Notes: generated by a model not told the origin, from the letters alone. A DNA stretch of 16,092 bases from MED-G105 sp050331095 (GCA_050331095.1 JBHJHE010000041.1:1-16092), one strand, 5' to 3'; positions 6,509 to 15,018 are shown, counted from the stretch's first letter. Program-made: numbers and translations.

Positions 6509-7726
6509 TCAGTCGCCCGCCGCGCCGGGACGCATGTTCATGATCGTCGTCTTGTCCCCGGCGACGACGCTCGCGAGTTTCTGGATGATGTGGTCGCGCT
6601 GGTCGTCGAAGCCTTCGACGCTCTCGAGGAATGTCGCGACCCACATATTGTTGCTGTCGTGGTCTTGAAACGCCCCAAGATGGAAGCTCGAGGCGACCCA
6701 GGTCACCGGCAACAACAAGCCCCAACCAACAATGGATATCAGGACGAAAAGGCTGATTGCTGCGATCGAACCAACCGTTCCATTCTCGGTTCCTGTAGTG
6801 AGCCAATCGACGCCGAATGCGCCGAGCCCCGCGATGGCGACGTACCCGACAAGGCCGAGCTTGACGCCAAGCGAAACGGCCTCGACCATTGAAATGCGAT
6901 CTTCAATACGCCAAGCAGTCGCCGTGACGTATCTGTCGACATACTCAAAGCGCTTGGCGTGCCATTGCGCGATTTTGATCCAGTCGGCGGAGCGTTCCGG
7001 CCATCCCGACCGGTACATTTGATCTTGACTCGATTGTTCGATCGCTTTGTCCATCGAATTGTTGATCCGGGACAAATAACGAAAGACAGTATTAGCATTC
7101 CGTGTCGCGCCTTGGCGAATCTTGTCCACCATGATCCAGCGCACGAAGCGTCGCAGAAGAAAGAACAAAACGCCGTACGCTCCGACCGCCGTCAGGGCGG
7201 TGCGAATGTCGCCCTCCTCGACCCCAATGAAGTAAAGAGGCGTCGCGCCGACGGCTTGTAGTAACGGCCCCATTTCGGCACCGCGAAAACTTGCAACGGC
7301 GCACGCGACTCCAAGTGCGAAAAGAACGTAGGTACCGAGAGTCAAAAGGCGTAATAGCAGCGCCCGGCTTAACGTCGCTCGCTCGTTCGCGTCCAGGAGT
7401 GAAAAAACCGGCAGGTCGTCGACGTACAGTTTACGGATTTCGCGTTTGTACTGCGTTGAGAACGGCGGATGATATCCGGAGTAACGCCCGAACGACGAGC
7501 GTTTAAACGTCTCGTCGACCCGGCGGCGCAAGTCTTCGAAATCGCTTGGGTCGATGCCCGATCTCGGCACTGCGCCGTCCGGCGCGATTTCGGCGTCCTC
7601 GGACGCCGTGGTCTCGAAGCATGGCGTCGCCGCGCCGTCTAGCGTTTCGAAAGACGTAGCGTGTCCGTGATCCGCGACGGGCTCGTCGTCCGTGCGCGGT
7701 AAATCTGCAACGTTTGCGTTTGACAA
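6509..7726 (-). CDS. Four-helix membrane protein of unknown family
   Basis: I do not recognise this 405-residue protein. Residues 1-60 are acidic and probably disordered. A charged helical part (61-122) precedes a first pair of membrane segments (about 123-147 and 176-193). A central soluble region of some 90 residues holds NANTVFRYLSRINNSM and WIKIAQWHAKRFEYVDRYV. A second pair of segments follows (about 283-305 and 319-344), then a C-terminal soluble tail with WVATFLESVEGFDDQRDHII. The only reasonable start is TTG at 7726, since an in-frame TAA lies just upstream and the next ATG is at residue 152; a GTG at residue 53 is possible. Codons are visibly less GC-biased than in pgk or fba. It sits between pgk and fba, interrupting the usual sugar-phosphate gene run, so it may be a later insertion. 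Confidence 0.8.
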   Translation of the reverse strand: MSNANVADLPRTDDEPVADHGHATSFETLDGAATPCFETTASEDAEIAPDGAVPRSGIDPSDFEDLRRRVDETFKRSSFGRYSGYHPPFSTQYKREIRKLYVDDLPVFSLLDANERATLSRALLLRLLTLGTYVLFALGVACAVASFRGAEMGPLLQAVGATPLYFIGVEEGDIRTALTAVGAYGVLFFLLRRFVRWIMVDKIRQGATRNANTVFRYLSRINNSMDKAIEQSSQDQMYRSGWPERSADWIKIAQWHAKRFEYVDRYVTATAWRIEDRISMVEAVSLGVKLGLVGYVAIAGLGAFGVDWLTTGTENGTVGSIAAISLFVLISIVGWGLLLPVTWVASSFHLGAFQDHDSNNMWVATFLESVEGFDDQRDHIIQKLASVVAGDKTTIMNMRPGAAGD

Positions 7727-7770
7727 TGTCGCAAGGCCCCCGTGTTGGATCCCTTATGCAGGATCGCGCG

Positions 7771-7796
7771 GTGGCGCCCTATGACTTTCGCGCCAC
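7771..7796 (-). other. Seven-base-pair hairpin between pgk and the membrane-protein gene
   Basis: GTGGCGC (7771-7777) and GCGCCAC (7790-7796) pair perfectly around a 12-base loop in the 96-bp gap after pgk. Without a U-run it is not a standard terminator, but its place directly behind pgk suits transcript 3'-end stabilisation or Rho-type ending. The rest of the gap shows a weaker GATCC/GGATC dyad near 7748-7764 and nothing else of note. Confidence 0.35.
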
Positions 7797-7822
7797 GCAG
7801 CCGCAAAACGGACGGCGCGCGT

Positions 7823-9016
7823 TCACGACTTCGTTAGCGCCGCGACGCCGGGCAGCGTTTTGCCTTCAAGCCACTCCAGGAACGCGCCGCCGGCCGTAGA
7901 GACGTAGGTGAAATCGTCCGCGGCGCCTGCGTGGTTGAGCGCCGAAACCGTGTCGCCGCCGCCGGCGACGGCGACGAGATCGCGCGCCCTGGCGCGTTTG
8001 CCGGCGTAGCGGGCGGCCTCGACGGTCGCGGTGTCGAAGGGCGGGATTTCGAACGCGCCGAGGGGGCCGTTCCAGACGAGCGTCTTCGCGGTTGCGAGCT
8101 TCGCGGCGATGAGGTCGACGCTGTCGGGGCCGAGATCGAGGATCATGTCGTCGGCCGCGACGGCGTCGACGGCGACGACCTCGTGCGCGGCGCCGGCCTT
8201 GAACTCCTTCGCGACGACGGCGTCGACGGGCAACACGATCTCGCCGCCGCGCGCGGCGGCCTGGTCCATGATCTCGCGGGCCGTGTCGGCGAGGTCCGGC
8301 TCGCATAATGATTTGCCGACGGAGAGGCCTTTCGCGAACAGAAACGTGTTCGCCATGCCGCCGCCGACGACGAGAATGTCGGCCCTGGCGACGAGATTGA
8401 GCAACAGTTCGATCTTGGTGGAGACCTTCGCCCCGCCGACGACGCAGGCGAGGGGCCGCGTCGGGTTCGACAGGGACGCGGCGAGATAGTCGAGTTCGCG
8501 CTCCATGGCGAGGCCCGCAGCCGCCGGCAGGGCGCGCGCGAGGCCCTCGGTCGAGGCGTGGGCGCGATGGGCCGCGGAGAAGGCGTCGTTGACGTAGGCG
8601 CCCCCGTTCGCGGCGAGCGCCTTCACGAACGCCGGGTCGTTCTCCTCCTCACCCGGATGAAACCGCGTGTTTTCGAGAACGACGACGCCGCCCGGGGCGA
8701 GCGCGTCGATCGCGGCCTTCGCAGGCGCGCCGACGCAATCCTCCGCAACCGCCACGTCCGTTCCCATCAGCCGCCCACGCGCGTCGGCGACGGGCTTCAG
8801 CGACATGTCGGCGACGCGCGCGCCTTTGGGCCGGCCGAAATGCGACAGGAGCGCGACCTTCGCGCCGCGTTTTCTGAGCGTCTCGATCGTGGGGACGGCG
8901 CGCTCGATGCGCGTCGCGTCGCTCACCGCGCCGTCCGCCATCGGCACGTTGAAGTCGACGCGCGTGAGGACGCGTTTGCCGTCGACGTCGAGGTCGGCGA
9001 TTTTTCGGTAGGCCAT
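7823..9016 (-). CDS. pgk: Phosphoglycerate kinase
   Basis: This 397-residue enzyme transfers phosphate between 1,3-bisphosphoglycerate and ADP. The N-terminal substrate domain shows LTRVDFNVP (17-25) and LLSHFGRPKG (56-65). The middle carries VLENTRFHPGEE and VVGGAKVSTKIELL. The nucleotide domain carries VGGGMANTF, WNGPLGAFE, GGGDTVSALNHAG (352-364) and STAGGAFLEWLEG (373-385). The length is standard and no landmark is missing. The ATG at 9016 lies 18 bp after the gap stop, with a modest GGGA ribosome site, so gap and pgk are surely one transcript. A conspicuous hairpin lies behind its stop, which may separate it from the membrane-protein gene downstream. Confidence 0.97.
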   Translation of the reverse strand: MAYRKIADLDVDGKRVLTRVDFNVPMADGAVSDATRIERAVPTIETLRKRGAKVALLSHFGRPKGARVADMSLKPVADARGRLMGTDVAVAEDCVGAPAKAAIDALAPGGVVVLENTRFHPGEEENDPAFVKALAANGGAYVNDAFSAAHRAHASTEGLARALPAAAGLAMERELDYLAASLSNPTRPLACVVGGAKVSTKIELLLNLVARADILVVGGGMANTFLFAKGLSVGKSLCEPDLADTAREIMDQAAARGGEIVLPVDAVVAKEFKAGAAHEVVAVDAVAADDMILDLGPDSVDLIAAKLATAKTLVWNGPLGAFEIPPFDTATVEAARYAGKRARARDLVAVAGGGDTVSALNHAGAADDFTYVSTAGGAFLEWLEGKTLPGVAALTKS

Positions 9017-9034
9017 CGGCGGTCCCAGCCCGCG

Positions 9035-10042
9035 TTAAAGGTGCTTGGCCATCGCCAGCGCCGTGTCGGCCATGCGCGTGGAGAAGCCCCATTCATTGTC
9101 GTACCATGACAGCACCCGCACGAGCTTGCCTTCGAGGATCTGCGTCTGCGGCAGGGCGAAGGTCGAGGAGTGGGCGTCGTGGTTGAAATCGGACGAGACG
9201 AGCGGCGCGTCGGTGTAGGCGAGGATCCCCTTCAGCGGTCCGTCGGCGGCTTTTTTGACGGCGTCGTTGACGTCGTCGACGTCGACGTCGCGCTTCGGCG
9301 CGAAGACGAGGTCGACGACGGAGACGTTCGCCGTCGGCACACGGATCGATGAGCCGTCGAGCTTGCCGTTGAGGTCGGGTAGGACAAGGCCGACGGCCTT
9401 CGCCGCGCCCGTTGAGGTCGGGATCATCGAGGAGGCCGCCGCGCGCGCGCGGTAAAGGTCCTTGTGCATCGTGTCGAGCGTCGGCTGGTCGCCGGTGTAG
9501 GCGTGGATCGTCGTCATGTAGCCGCGCTCGATGCCGATCGCGTCATGCATCACCTTGGCGACGGGCGCGAGGCAGTTCGTCGTGCACGATGCGTTCGAGA
9601 CCACATGGTCGTCGGGCGTCAGCGCGTCATGGTTGACGCCGTATACGATCGTCTTGTCGGCGTTCTTCCCGGGCGCGGAGATGAGAACGCGCTTCGCGCC
9701 GCCCTCAAGATGCGCGGCGGCCTTGTCGCGCTCGGTGAAGACGCCCGTGCACTCGAAGACGACGTCGACGCCGAGATCGCCCCAGGGCAATTTCGCCGGG
9801 TCGCGCTCGGCGAACACCTTCATCGCGCCGCGGCCGGCGTCGATCGTATCCTCCGTCGTCGTCACCTCGCCGGGGAAGCGCCCGTGGATCGTGTCGTAAC
9901 GCAGGAGGTGCGCGTTCGTCTCCACCGGGCCGAGATCGTTGATCGCCGCGACCTCGATCCCCGGGCGCGCGTGCTCGATCATCGAGCGCAATGCAAGACG
10001 GCCGATGCGGCCAAAACCGTTGATGCCGACGCGCAAGGTCAT
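9035..10042 (-). CDS. gap: Type I glyceraldehyde-3-phosphate dehydrogenase
   Basis: This 335-residue enzyme oxidises and phosphorylates glyceraldehyde 3-phosphate. The Rossmann start is VGINGFGRIGR (5-15); D36 in AINDLG is the usual marker of NAD preference. The catalytic block SNASCTTNCLAP has Cys153, and the base is His180 in TTIHAYTGDQ. The C-terminal SWYDNEWGFSTRM is complete. An upstream extension of the frame to 10195 is ignored because the ATG at 10042 fits the family N-terminus exactly and overlaps the tkt stop as ATGA, a sign of translational coupling. That coupling matters here because tkt contains an early stop, which could reduce ribosome delivery to gap. pgk follows 18 bp downstream. 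Confidence 0.97.
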   Translation of the reverse strand: MTLRVGINGFGRIGRLALRSMIEHARPGIEVAAINDLGPVETNAHLLRYDTIHGRFPGEVTTTEDTIDAGRGAMKVFAERDPAKLPWGDLGVDVVFECTGVFTERDKAAAHLEGGAKRVLISAPGKNADKTIVYGVNHDALTPDDHVVSNASCTTNCLAPVAKVMHDAIGIERGYMTTIHAYTGDQPTLDTMHKDLYRARAAASSMIPTSTGAAKAVGLVLPDLNGKLDGSSIRVPTANVSVVDLVFAPKRDVDVDDVNDAVKKAADGPLKGILAYTDAPLVSSDFNHDAHSSTFALPQTQILEGKLVRVLSWYDNEWGFSTRMADTALAMAKHL

Positions 10043-12069
10043 GCGTGTTTCTCCTGTGTCGCTAACGCGGCCGCCGTTTCGGCGACGCGTTCGGGTGTGA
10101 CGCCGAAATGTTCGTAAAGTGCGGCCCCGGGGCCGGACGCGCCGAAGCCATCCATGCCGACGAAGGCGTCGCCGGGTCTGAGAAACAGGTCCCAACCCTG
10201 GCGCACGGCGGCCTCGACCCCGACGCGCGGCGCGCCGCCGAGCAACGCCTCCCGCGCGACGCGGTCGCGCGCGGCGAAACGCTCGAACGACGGCGCGGAG
10301 ACGACGCGCGCCGACAATCCGCGTTCGGCGAGGAGGCCGCGGGCGGCGCGCGCGATTTCGACTTCGGACCCCGAAGCCACGAGCGTGACGTCGGGATTTT
10401 CCGCCGTATCAAGAACATAGGCGCCGTCGGCGCAGCGATTGTCCTCATCGTAATCGGTGCGCGCCGGCGCGAGGCCCTGGCGGGTGAGCGCGATGACGCT
10501 GGGGCCGTCGGCGCGGGCGAGCGCCAGCGCCCAGCACTCTGCGGTTTCTACGGCGTCCGCGGGCCGGAAAACCTCAAGGTTCGGGATCGCGCGCAGGGCC
10601 GCGAGATGCTCCACAGGCTGGTGGGTGGGCCCGTCCTCGCCGACGCCGATCGAATCGTGGGTGCAAACGAAAACGACCCGCAGCCCCATCAGCGCCGCGA
10701 GGCGCATAGCCGGGCGCATATAGTCCGTAAACACCAGAAACGTTCCGCCATAGGGAACGACGCCGCCATGGAGCGCCATGCCGTTCATCGCCGCCGCCAT
10801 CGCGTGTTCGCGCACGCCATAGTGGAGATAGCGGCCGGCGTAGTTCTCGGCCGACAGGGTCTCAAGGCCCTTCGTGCGCGTATTGTTGGAGCCCGAAAGA
10901 TCCGCCGATCCGCCGACGAGCTCGGGGACCGCCGGGTTCAGGGCTTCAAGCGCCATCGCGGAGGCTTTGCGCGTCGCGACCTTCGGGGGCTCGGCGGAGA
11001 GCTCTTTCTTGTGGGCGCGGATCGCCGCGTCGACGCGGGGCGCGACGTCGCCGGCGATCGCCGCGTCGAACGCCGCGCGCTCCGACGAAGCCTCGCGGCG
11101 GCGCTCCCAGTCGGCGCGGGCCGCGGCGCCGCGGTCCGCGCCGGCGCGCCAGGCCTCGCGAATGTCCGCAGGCGTCTCAAACGGCTCGTGCGGCCAGCCG
11201 AGCGTCGCGCGGGCGAGGGCGGCTTCTTCGGGGCCCAGGGGCGCGCCATGGGCGGCGGCGGTGCCTTGCTTCCCGGGGGCACCGCGGCCGATGACCGTGC
11301 GGCACGCGATCAGGCTCGGCGCGTCGCTCGTCTTCTCGGCGTCGATGGCCTAGGAGACGGCGCGCGGGTCGTGGCCGTCGACGCGCGTCGCTTTCCACCC
11401 GGCGGCCGCCGCGCGCGCAAGCTGGTCAGTGGAGTCGGAGAGCGCGAGCCCGCCGTCGATGGTGACCTCGTTGTCGTCCCAAAGAACGATCAGCTTGCGA
11501 AGCTTCAAGTGGCCGGCGAGGGCGATCGCCTCCTGGCTGATCCCCTCCATCAGGCAGCCGTCGCCGACGATCGCGTAGGTGCGATGGTCGACGAGCCCGG
11601 CCCCGAAGCGCGCCGCGAGCCGGGCCTCAGCGAGCGCCATGCCGACGGCGTTCGCAAGTCCCTGGCCGAGGGGACCGGTCGTCGGCTCCACCCCGAGGGC
11701 GAGCCCGTATTCGGGATGGCCGGCGGTGACGGCGCCGAGCTGGCGGAAGTTCTTGAGGGCCTCGACCGTCATGTCGGCGTAGCCGAAGAGGTGATGCAGC
11801 GCGTAGAGAAGCATCGATCCGTGCCCGGCGGAGAGGACAAGCCGGTCGCGGTCCGGCCAGTCGGGCGCCGTCGGGTCGACGAGGAGATGCTGGGTCGCGA
11901 GCGCCGTCGCGGCTTCGGCGAAGCCCATGGGCATCCCCGGATGCCCGGAGTTCGCGCGCTCCACGGCGTCCATCGCCAGAACGCGCAGCGCGTCGGCCAT
12001 CTGCGGCAGGCGCGCGTCGTCAATGGCGAGGGGCGGCGCGGGCGCGCGCTCGGACGTCGTTGAAGCCAT
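10039..12069 (-). pseudogene. tkt: Transketolase gene with one in-frame TAG at codon 240
   Basis: The full frame would encode about 676 residues of a thiamine-diphosphate transketolase. The N-terminal part has GHPGMPMG (42-49), SAGHGSM (80-86), TTGPLGQG (130-137) and the cofactor motif starting GDG (169-171) and ending N200. After codon 240 the same frame continues with ACRTVIGRG, AAAHGAPLG, GGSADLSGSNNT, HYGVREHAM and GEDGPTHQPVEHLA to the normal end. The TAG (11350-11352) falls in HDPRAVS-stop-AIDAEK, a surface helix position that is not conserved. Everything else is intact, with no frameshift. The ATG at 12069 follows GGAAGGAA. Explanations are a sequencing error, a fresh nonsense mutation, or suppression. 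If real, the product would be a 239-residue fragment. It heads the tkt-gap-pgk run and overlaps gap by ATGA. Confidence 0.9.
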
Positions 12070-12281
12070 CGAATTCCTTCCGTCGGGGTCGCCGGCGCGC
12101 GGGGCGGCCCGCACGCGTTGCGCCGCGCCGCGACTTAACGCGCTTGTCGCCGATGGCCCGGGAGCCGGTCAAGACCGCCTTGGGTCGGCGCGCTCGCCGT
12201 ACGACGGGTGGGCCGTCGCTGGACACGCGGCGCGACGCGACCCATGCTCTCGATGCGGAAATTCACAAGGGCGCGACGGCG
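12070..12281. promoter_or_regulatory. Divergent intergenic region between tkt and the zapA pair
   Basis: These 212 bases must hold the promoters for both the minus-strand tkt block and the plus-strand coiled-coil/zapA pair. On the minus strand TTGACC at about 12170 is the best -35-like hexamer, but no good -10 lies at the right distance. A plus-strand open frame crosses the region, yet its peptide is arginine-rich and unlike a protein; I treat it as non-coding. No clear operator palindrome or RNA gene was seen. Confidence 0.35.
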
Positions 12282-12563
12282 ATGGCCGAGCTTGAAAACG
12301 CGGTGCGCCGACTGGCGATGGCGCTCGACACGCTTGAGGCCAAGCTCGACGACCGCCTGCAGGACCTGACGGCCGCCAACGACGCCGTCGACGCGGCCCG
12401 CCGCCACGCCCGCGCCGCCCAGGCGCAAACGCGGCGCGCCTCCGACGCCCTCGCCGCCGCGATCGGCGATCTGCGGGGGCTTCTCGGCGCCCACGCAACG
12501 GACGCGTCCGGGGTCGACGCGGCGCGACGCGAGCCGTCCTCGCCCGGCGACGCGTCCAACTAG
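12282..12563 (+). CDS. Small coiled-coil protein preceding zapA (DUF4164-like)
   Basis: This 93-residue protein is almost entirely helical with heptad-like spacing: ENAVRRLAMALDTLEAKLDD, then LQDLTAANDAVDAARRHARA, then ALAAAIGDLRGLL. A Ser/Pro/Asp-rich tail follows. Small coiled-coil genes annotated DUF4164 are commonly found in front of zapA in alphaproteobacteria, and position is the main ground for the name. A role as a divisome accessory coiled coil is inference. The start at 12282 is where protein-like sequence begins; AAGG lies about twelve bases upstream. The longer frame upstream is arginine-rich and probably untranslated. The stop is 12 bp before zapA, so the two form an operon. Confidence 0.65.
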   Translation: MAELENAVRRLAMALDTLEAKLDDRLQDLTAANDAVDAARRHARAAQAQTRRASDALAAAIGDLRGLLGAHATDASGVDAARREPSSPGDASN

Positions 12564-12575
12564 GGAGCTCGCGCG

Positions 12576-12914
12576 ATGGCGCTCGTCGACGTCAAGATCA
12601 ACTCGAAGACCTACACCGTCATGTGCGAGGACGGTCAGGAGGACCGCCTGCGCGAATTGGCGGCCTATATGCAGCGCCACGTCGCCGAGATCGTCTCTGA
12701 CCTCGGACAGATCGGCGAAGCGCGGCTTATCCTGCTCGCCGGGCTCACCGTGTGCGACGAGCTGCTGGAGGCGCGGGGCCGCGTCAAAACCCTCGTGGCG
12801 GCGACGATGCGGCTCGACGCCGAGACGCTTGGCGGCGCGAGCCGGGTCGTCGACGCGGCGTGCGCGCGGGTGAGCGATATGGCCGAGCGGCTCGCCGACG
12901 CGCCGCGCGACTGA
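12576..12914 (+). CDS. zapA: Cell division protein ZapA
   Basis: This 112-residue protein matches ZapA, which binds FtsZ filaments in the cytoplasm and promotes Z-ring bundling. The N-terminal globular part shows the family pattern VDVKINSKTYTVMCEDGQED followed by RLRELAAYMQRHVAEI. The central LGQIGEARLILLAGLTVCDE helix leads into the long C-terminal dimerisation helix. The ATG follows GGAG at good distance, 12 bp after the coiled-coil gene. The stop lies five bases before the convergent gene's stop, so there is no space for the 6S RNA gene that follows zapA in many proteobacteria. Length and order are normal for alphaproteobacteria. Confidence 0.9.
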   Translation: MALVDVKINSKTYTVMCEDGQEDRLRELAAYMQRHVAEIVSDLGQIGEARLILLAGLTVCDELLEARGRVKTLVAATMRLDAETLGGASRVVDAACARVSDMAERLADAPRD

Positions 12915-12919
12915 ACGGG

Positions 12920-13537
12920 TCACGCCGCAGCGTAGTCCTCGACGAACAAGTCGAACCGATCGTGGCCCCAATAGCGGCGCATCGCGCCGTCGGCCGTCTC
13001 GATGACCGCGAACGGCACGCCGAAGGCGCGGTCCTTGGCGATCGCGGTCCGGCTCGCTTCAAGTCGTTCGGCGACCCGCGGGTCCGCCTGCGCCTCGTCG
13101 ACGCGTGCGGCCCGCCAGCCCGCCGCCTCGGCCGCGGCTCTCAGAACGTCGATCTCCGAGACGTTGCGGCCTTCGCCCCAGCGCGCGTCGGAGACGGCGA
13201 TCGCGAAGGCGAGCCCGACGCCGTCGAGCGCCGCGGCGACGGCCGCCTTGTTCGCCGCCGAAACGTCGACCTCGAAGGGGCGCGGCGCGCGCATCTCAAG
13301 CCCGAGCCGGCTCGTCATGCGCGGCGCGTCCTCGCCGTAATAGGCGAGCTTCAGTTTGTTCGCGACCGGATCCTGGAACGCGACGCCGTCCGGCGGACCC
13401 GTGAACGGATGAACCTCGACGCCCGGGGCGTCGGCGAGGCCGGCGCGCGCGGCGATGTGGAGGCCGAGGCGCGAATAGGGACTGCGGAAGGCGAAATAGA
13501 TGCGCGCGCGTTTGCGCGGCCCGTCGTCGGTCGCCAT
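12920..13537 (-). CDS. 2-hydroxychromene-2-carboxylate isomerase-like DsbA-fold protein
   Basis: This 205-residue protein has the DsbA/thioredoxin-like GST-kappa fold. The N-terminal strand ends in FAFRSPYSRLG (15-25), where the redox CxxC is replaced by SPYS; the serine contacts glutathione in HCCA isomerases. An alpha-helical insert follows, then the cis-proline loop GVPFAVI (173-179) and the family ending RYWGHDRFDLFVEDY. HCCA isomerase acts in naphthalene breakdown, but many genomic homologues are of unknown substrate, and no aromatic-degradation gene is near. The start at 13537 has GAGGAGA upstream. It lies 11 bp after trkH on the same strand, so it is probably co-transcribed with that gene. 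Confidence 0.8.
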   Translation of the reverse strand: MATDDGPRKRARIYFAFRSPYSRLGLHIAARAGLADAPGVEVHPFTGPPDGVAFQDPVANKLKLAYYGEDAPRMTSRLGLEMRAPRPFEVDVSAANKAAVAAALDGVGLAFAIAVSDARWGEGRNVSEIDVLRAAAEAAGWRAARVDEAQADPRVAERLEASRTAIAKDRAFGVPFAVIETADGAMRRYWGHDRFDLFVEDYAAA

Positions 13538-13548
13538 CGCTCGTCTCC

Positions 13549-15018
13549 TCAGCCGCGCCAGAAGGTCGGCGAAAGAATTACGAACAGGGTGAAAAACTCA
13601 AGCCGGCCGAGCAGCATGCCCGCGGCCATGAGAAGCTTCGCGCCGTCGGGCAGGCTCGCAAAGTTGCCGGACGGTCCGACCACGGGGCCGAGCCCCGGGC
13701 CGACGTTCGCGATCGCGGTGCCCGCCGCGGAGACGGCCGTCAAGGGATCAAGGTCGTAGGCGGACAAAAGAACGGCGAGCGTCGCGAAGCACGCGAAATA
13801 GACGAAGAAGAAGCTCAACACCGAAACGAAGACGTCGTCGCCGATCGGCCGACCGTTGTAATGCGCGACGAAGACGCCGTGGGGGTGAGCGAGCCGGCGC
13901 GCGTATAGGTTCATCGCCGCAAGCGCCACCTGGAAGCGGAAGATCTTCAACCCGCACGACGTCGAGCCGGCGCAGCCGCCGATGAACATCAGACAGAAGA
14001 AAAAGCCGACGGCGAACGCGCCCCAGAGGTCATAGGGCGTCGTGGCGAAGCCCGTTCCCGTCAGGATCGAGACGACGTTGAAGATCGCGAGGCGGAAGGC
14101 GGTGAAGGCGTCGACGTCGAAGCGCGCATAAACGTAGACCGACATAGAGAACGTCGCGAAGGCGACGACGCCGATGAAGAACGTGACCTGACTGTCCGCG
14201 AAGAGACGGCCGAACTTGCCGCGCAGGACGGCGATCAGGTAGAGCCCGAACGGCAGGCTGCCGGCGATCATGAACGCCGAGACGATGAGATCGATGGGCG
14301 CGTCGTTGGCGGAGAGAAACGCTCCGATCGACGCGTCGTGCGTGGAGAAGCCGCCCGTCGCGATCGTCGTCATGGCGTGGTTGAAGGCGTCGAATGCCGT
14401 CATGCCCGCAGCCCACAGAAAGAAGAAGCAGAGCACCGTCAGCGCGACGTAGATCATCGAGAGGGAGGCGGAGTATTGTGCGGCGTTGGCGACGAATTTC
14501 TCCGACGTGTCCCAGGCCTCGCTCTTGAAGATCTGCATGCCGCCGACGCGCAAGGCCGGCAGAACCGAGAACGCCATGATGACGATGCCGACGCCGCCGA
14601 ACCACTGCAGCATCGATCGCCAGACGAGAAGGCCCGGCGGGGCGACGTCGAGCCCCTCGATCACCGTCGCGCCGGTGGTGGTGATCCCCGACATCGCCTC
14701 GAAGAAGGCGTCGGCGTAGCTCAGTTCATAGGCGCCGAGCGCGAGCGGAACCGCGGCGACGGCGGTGAGGCAGATCCAGCTCGCGCCCGTCAGCAGGAAG
14801 CCTTCGCGCAAGCCGCTCGCCTCGCTGCGGCCCCAGGAGGCCGCCGCGACGCCGCCGCCGCCGAAGATCGCCAGGATCGACGTCGTCGCGAACGCCGGCC
14901 AGTCCCGGCGCGCGACCGGCGCGTCGGAGACGAGATCCGCCGTCAGCGGGACAAGCATGGCGATCCCGAGGGCGCCCACGAGCGCGCCGATGACAAGAAG
15001 GACGGGACGTAGGTCCAT
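13549..15018 (-). CDS. trkH: TrkH family potassium uptake protein
   Basis: This 489-residue inner-membrane protein is the ion-conducting subunit of Trk potassium uptake. Four pore-loop repeats with filter glycines are visible: TTGAT (114-118), ATGGF (220-224), GTGFA (321-325) and NVGPGL (438-443). The conserved GGCAGSTSCGLKIFR segment (347-361) precedes the fourth repeat. Hydrophobic helices fill the rest, giving the usual ten-segment layout. The gating partner TrkA is not encoded in the window. I prefer the ATG at 15018 to the in-frame TTG at 15027; neither has a strong Shine-Dalgarno. apaG lies 75 bp upstream on the same strand and the isomerase-like gene 11 bp downstream. Confidence 0.93.
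   Translation of the reverse strand: MDLRPVLLVIGALVGALGIAMLVPLTADLVSDAPVARRDWPAFATTSILAIFGGGGVAAASWGRSEASGLREGFLLTGASWICLTAVAAVPLALGAYELSYADAFFEAMSGITTTGATVIEGLDVAPPGLLVWRSMLQWFGGVGIVIMAFSVLPALRVGGMQIFKSEAWDTSEKFVANAAQYSASLSMIYVALTVLCFFFLWAAGMTAFDAFNHAMTTIATGGFSTHDASIGAFLSANDAPIDLIVSAFMIAGSLPFGLYLIAVLRGKFGRLFADSQVTFFIGVVAFATFSMSVYVYARFDVDAFTAFRLAIFNVVSILTGTGFATTPYDLWGAFAVGFFFCLMFIGGCAGSTSCGLKIFRFQVALAAMNLYARRLAHPHGVFVAHYNGRPIGDDVFVSVLSFFFVYFACFATLAVLLSAYDLDPLTAVSAAGTAIANVGPGLGPVVGPSGNFASLPDGAKLLMAAGMLLGRLEFFTLFVILSPTFWRG

Noticed and set aside
4495..6543. Very long plus-strand open frame opposite thiE and fba
   Set aside because: It is the antisense shadow of two well-identified enzymes; its peptide is Gly/Arg/Asp-rich without domain signatures.
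9244..9300. Repeated gtcgac/gacgtc triplets resembling a tandem repeat
   Set aside because: They encode an Asp/Val-rich surface stretch within gap and follow normal codon use.
9035..10195. Extended N-terminus of gap
   Set aside because: The extra residues are arginine-rich antisense-like sequence lying inside the tkt 3' end; the Rossmann start fits the ATG at 10042.
11350..11352. Pyrrolysine or another programmed recoding at the tkt TAG
   Set aside because: No recoding signal is recognisable around the codon, the position is not catalytic, and pyrrolysine is not expected in this kind of organism.
10108..12063. Long plus-strand open frame opposite tkt
   Set aside because: Antisense shadow produced by high third-position GC; the minus strand carries clear transketolase motifs throughout.
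12060..12281. N-terminal extension of the coiled-coil gene
   Set aside because: The extra residues are Arg/Pro/Ala-rich and unlike protein, and they overlap the tkt leader; the start at 12282 fits the coiled coil.
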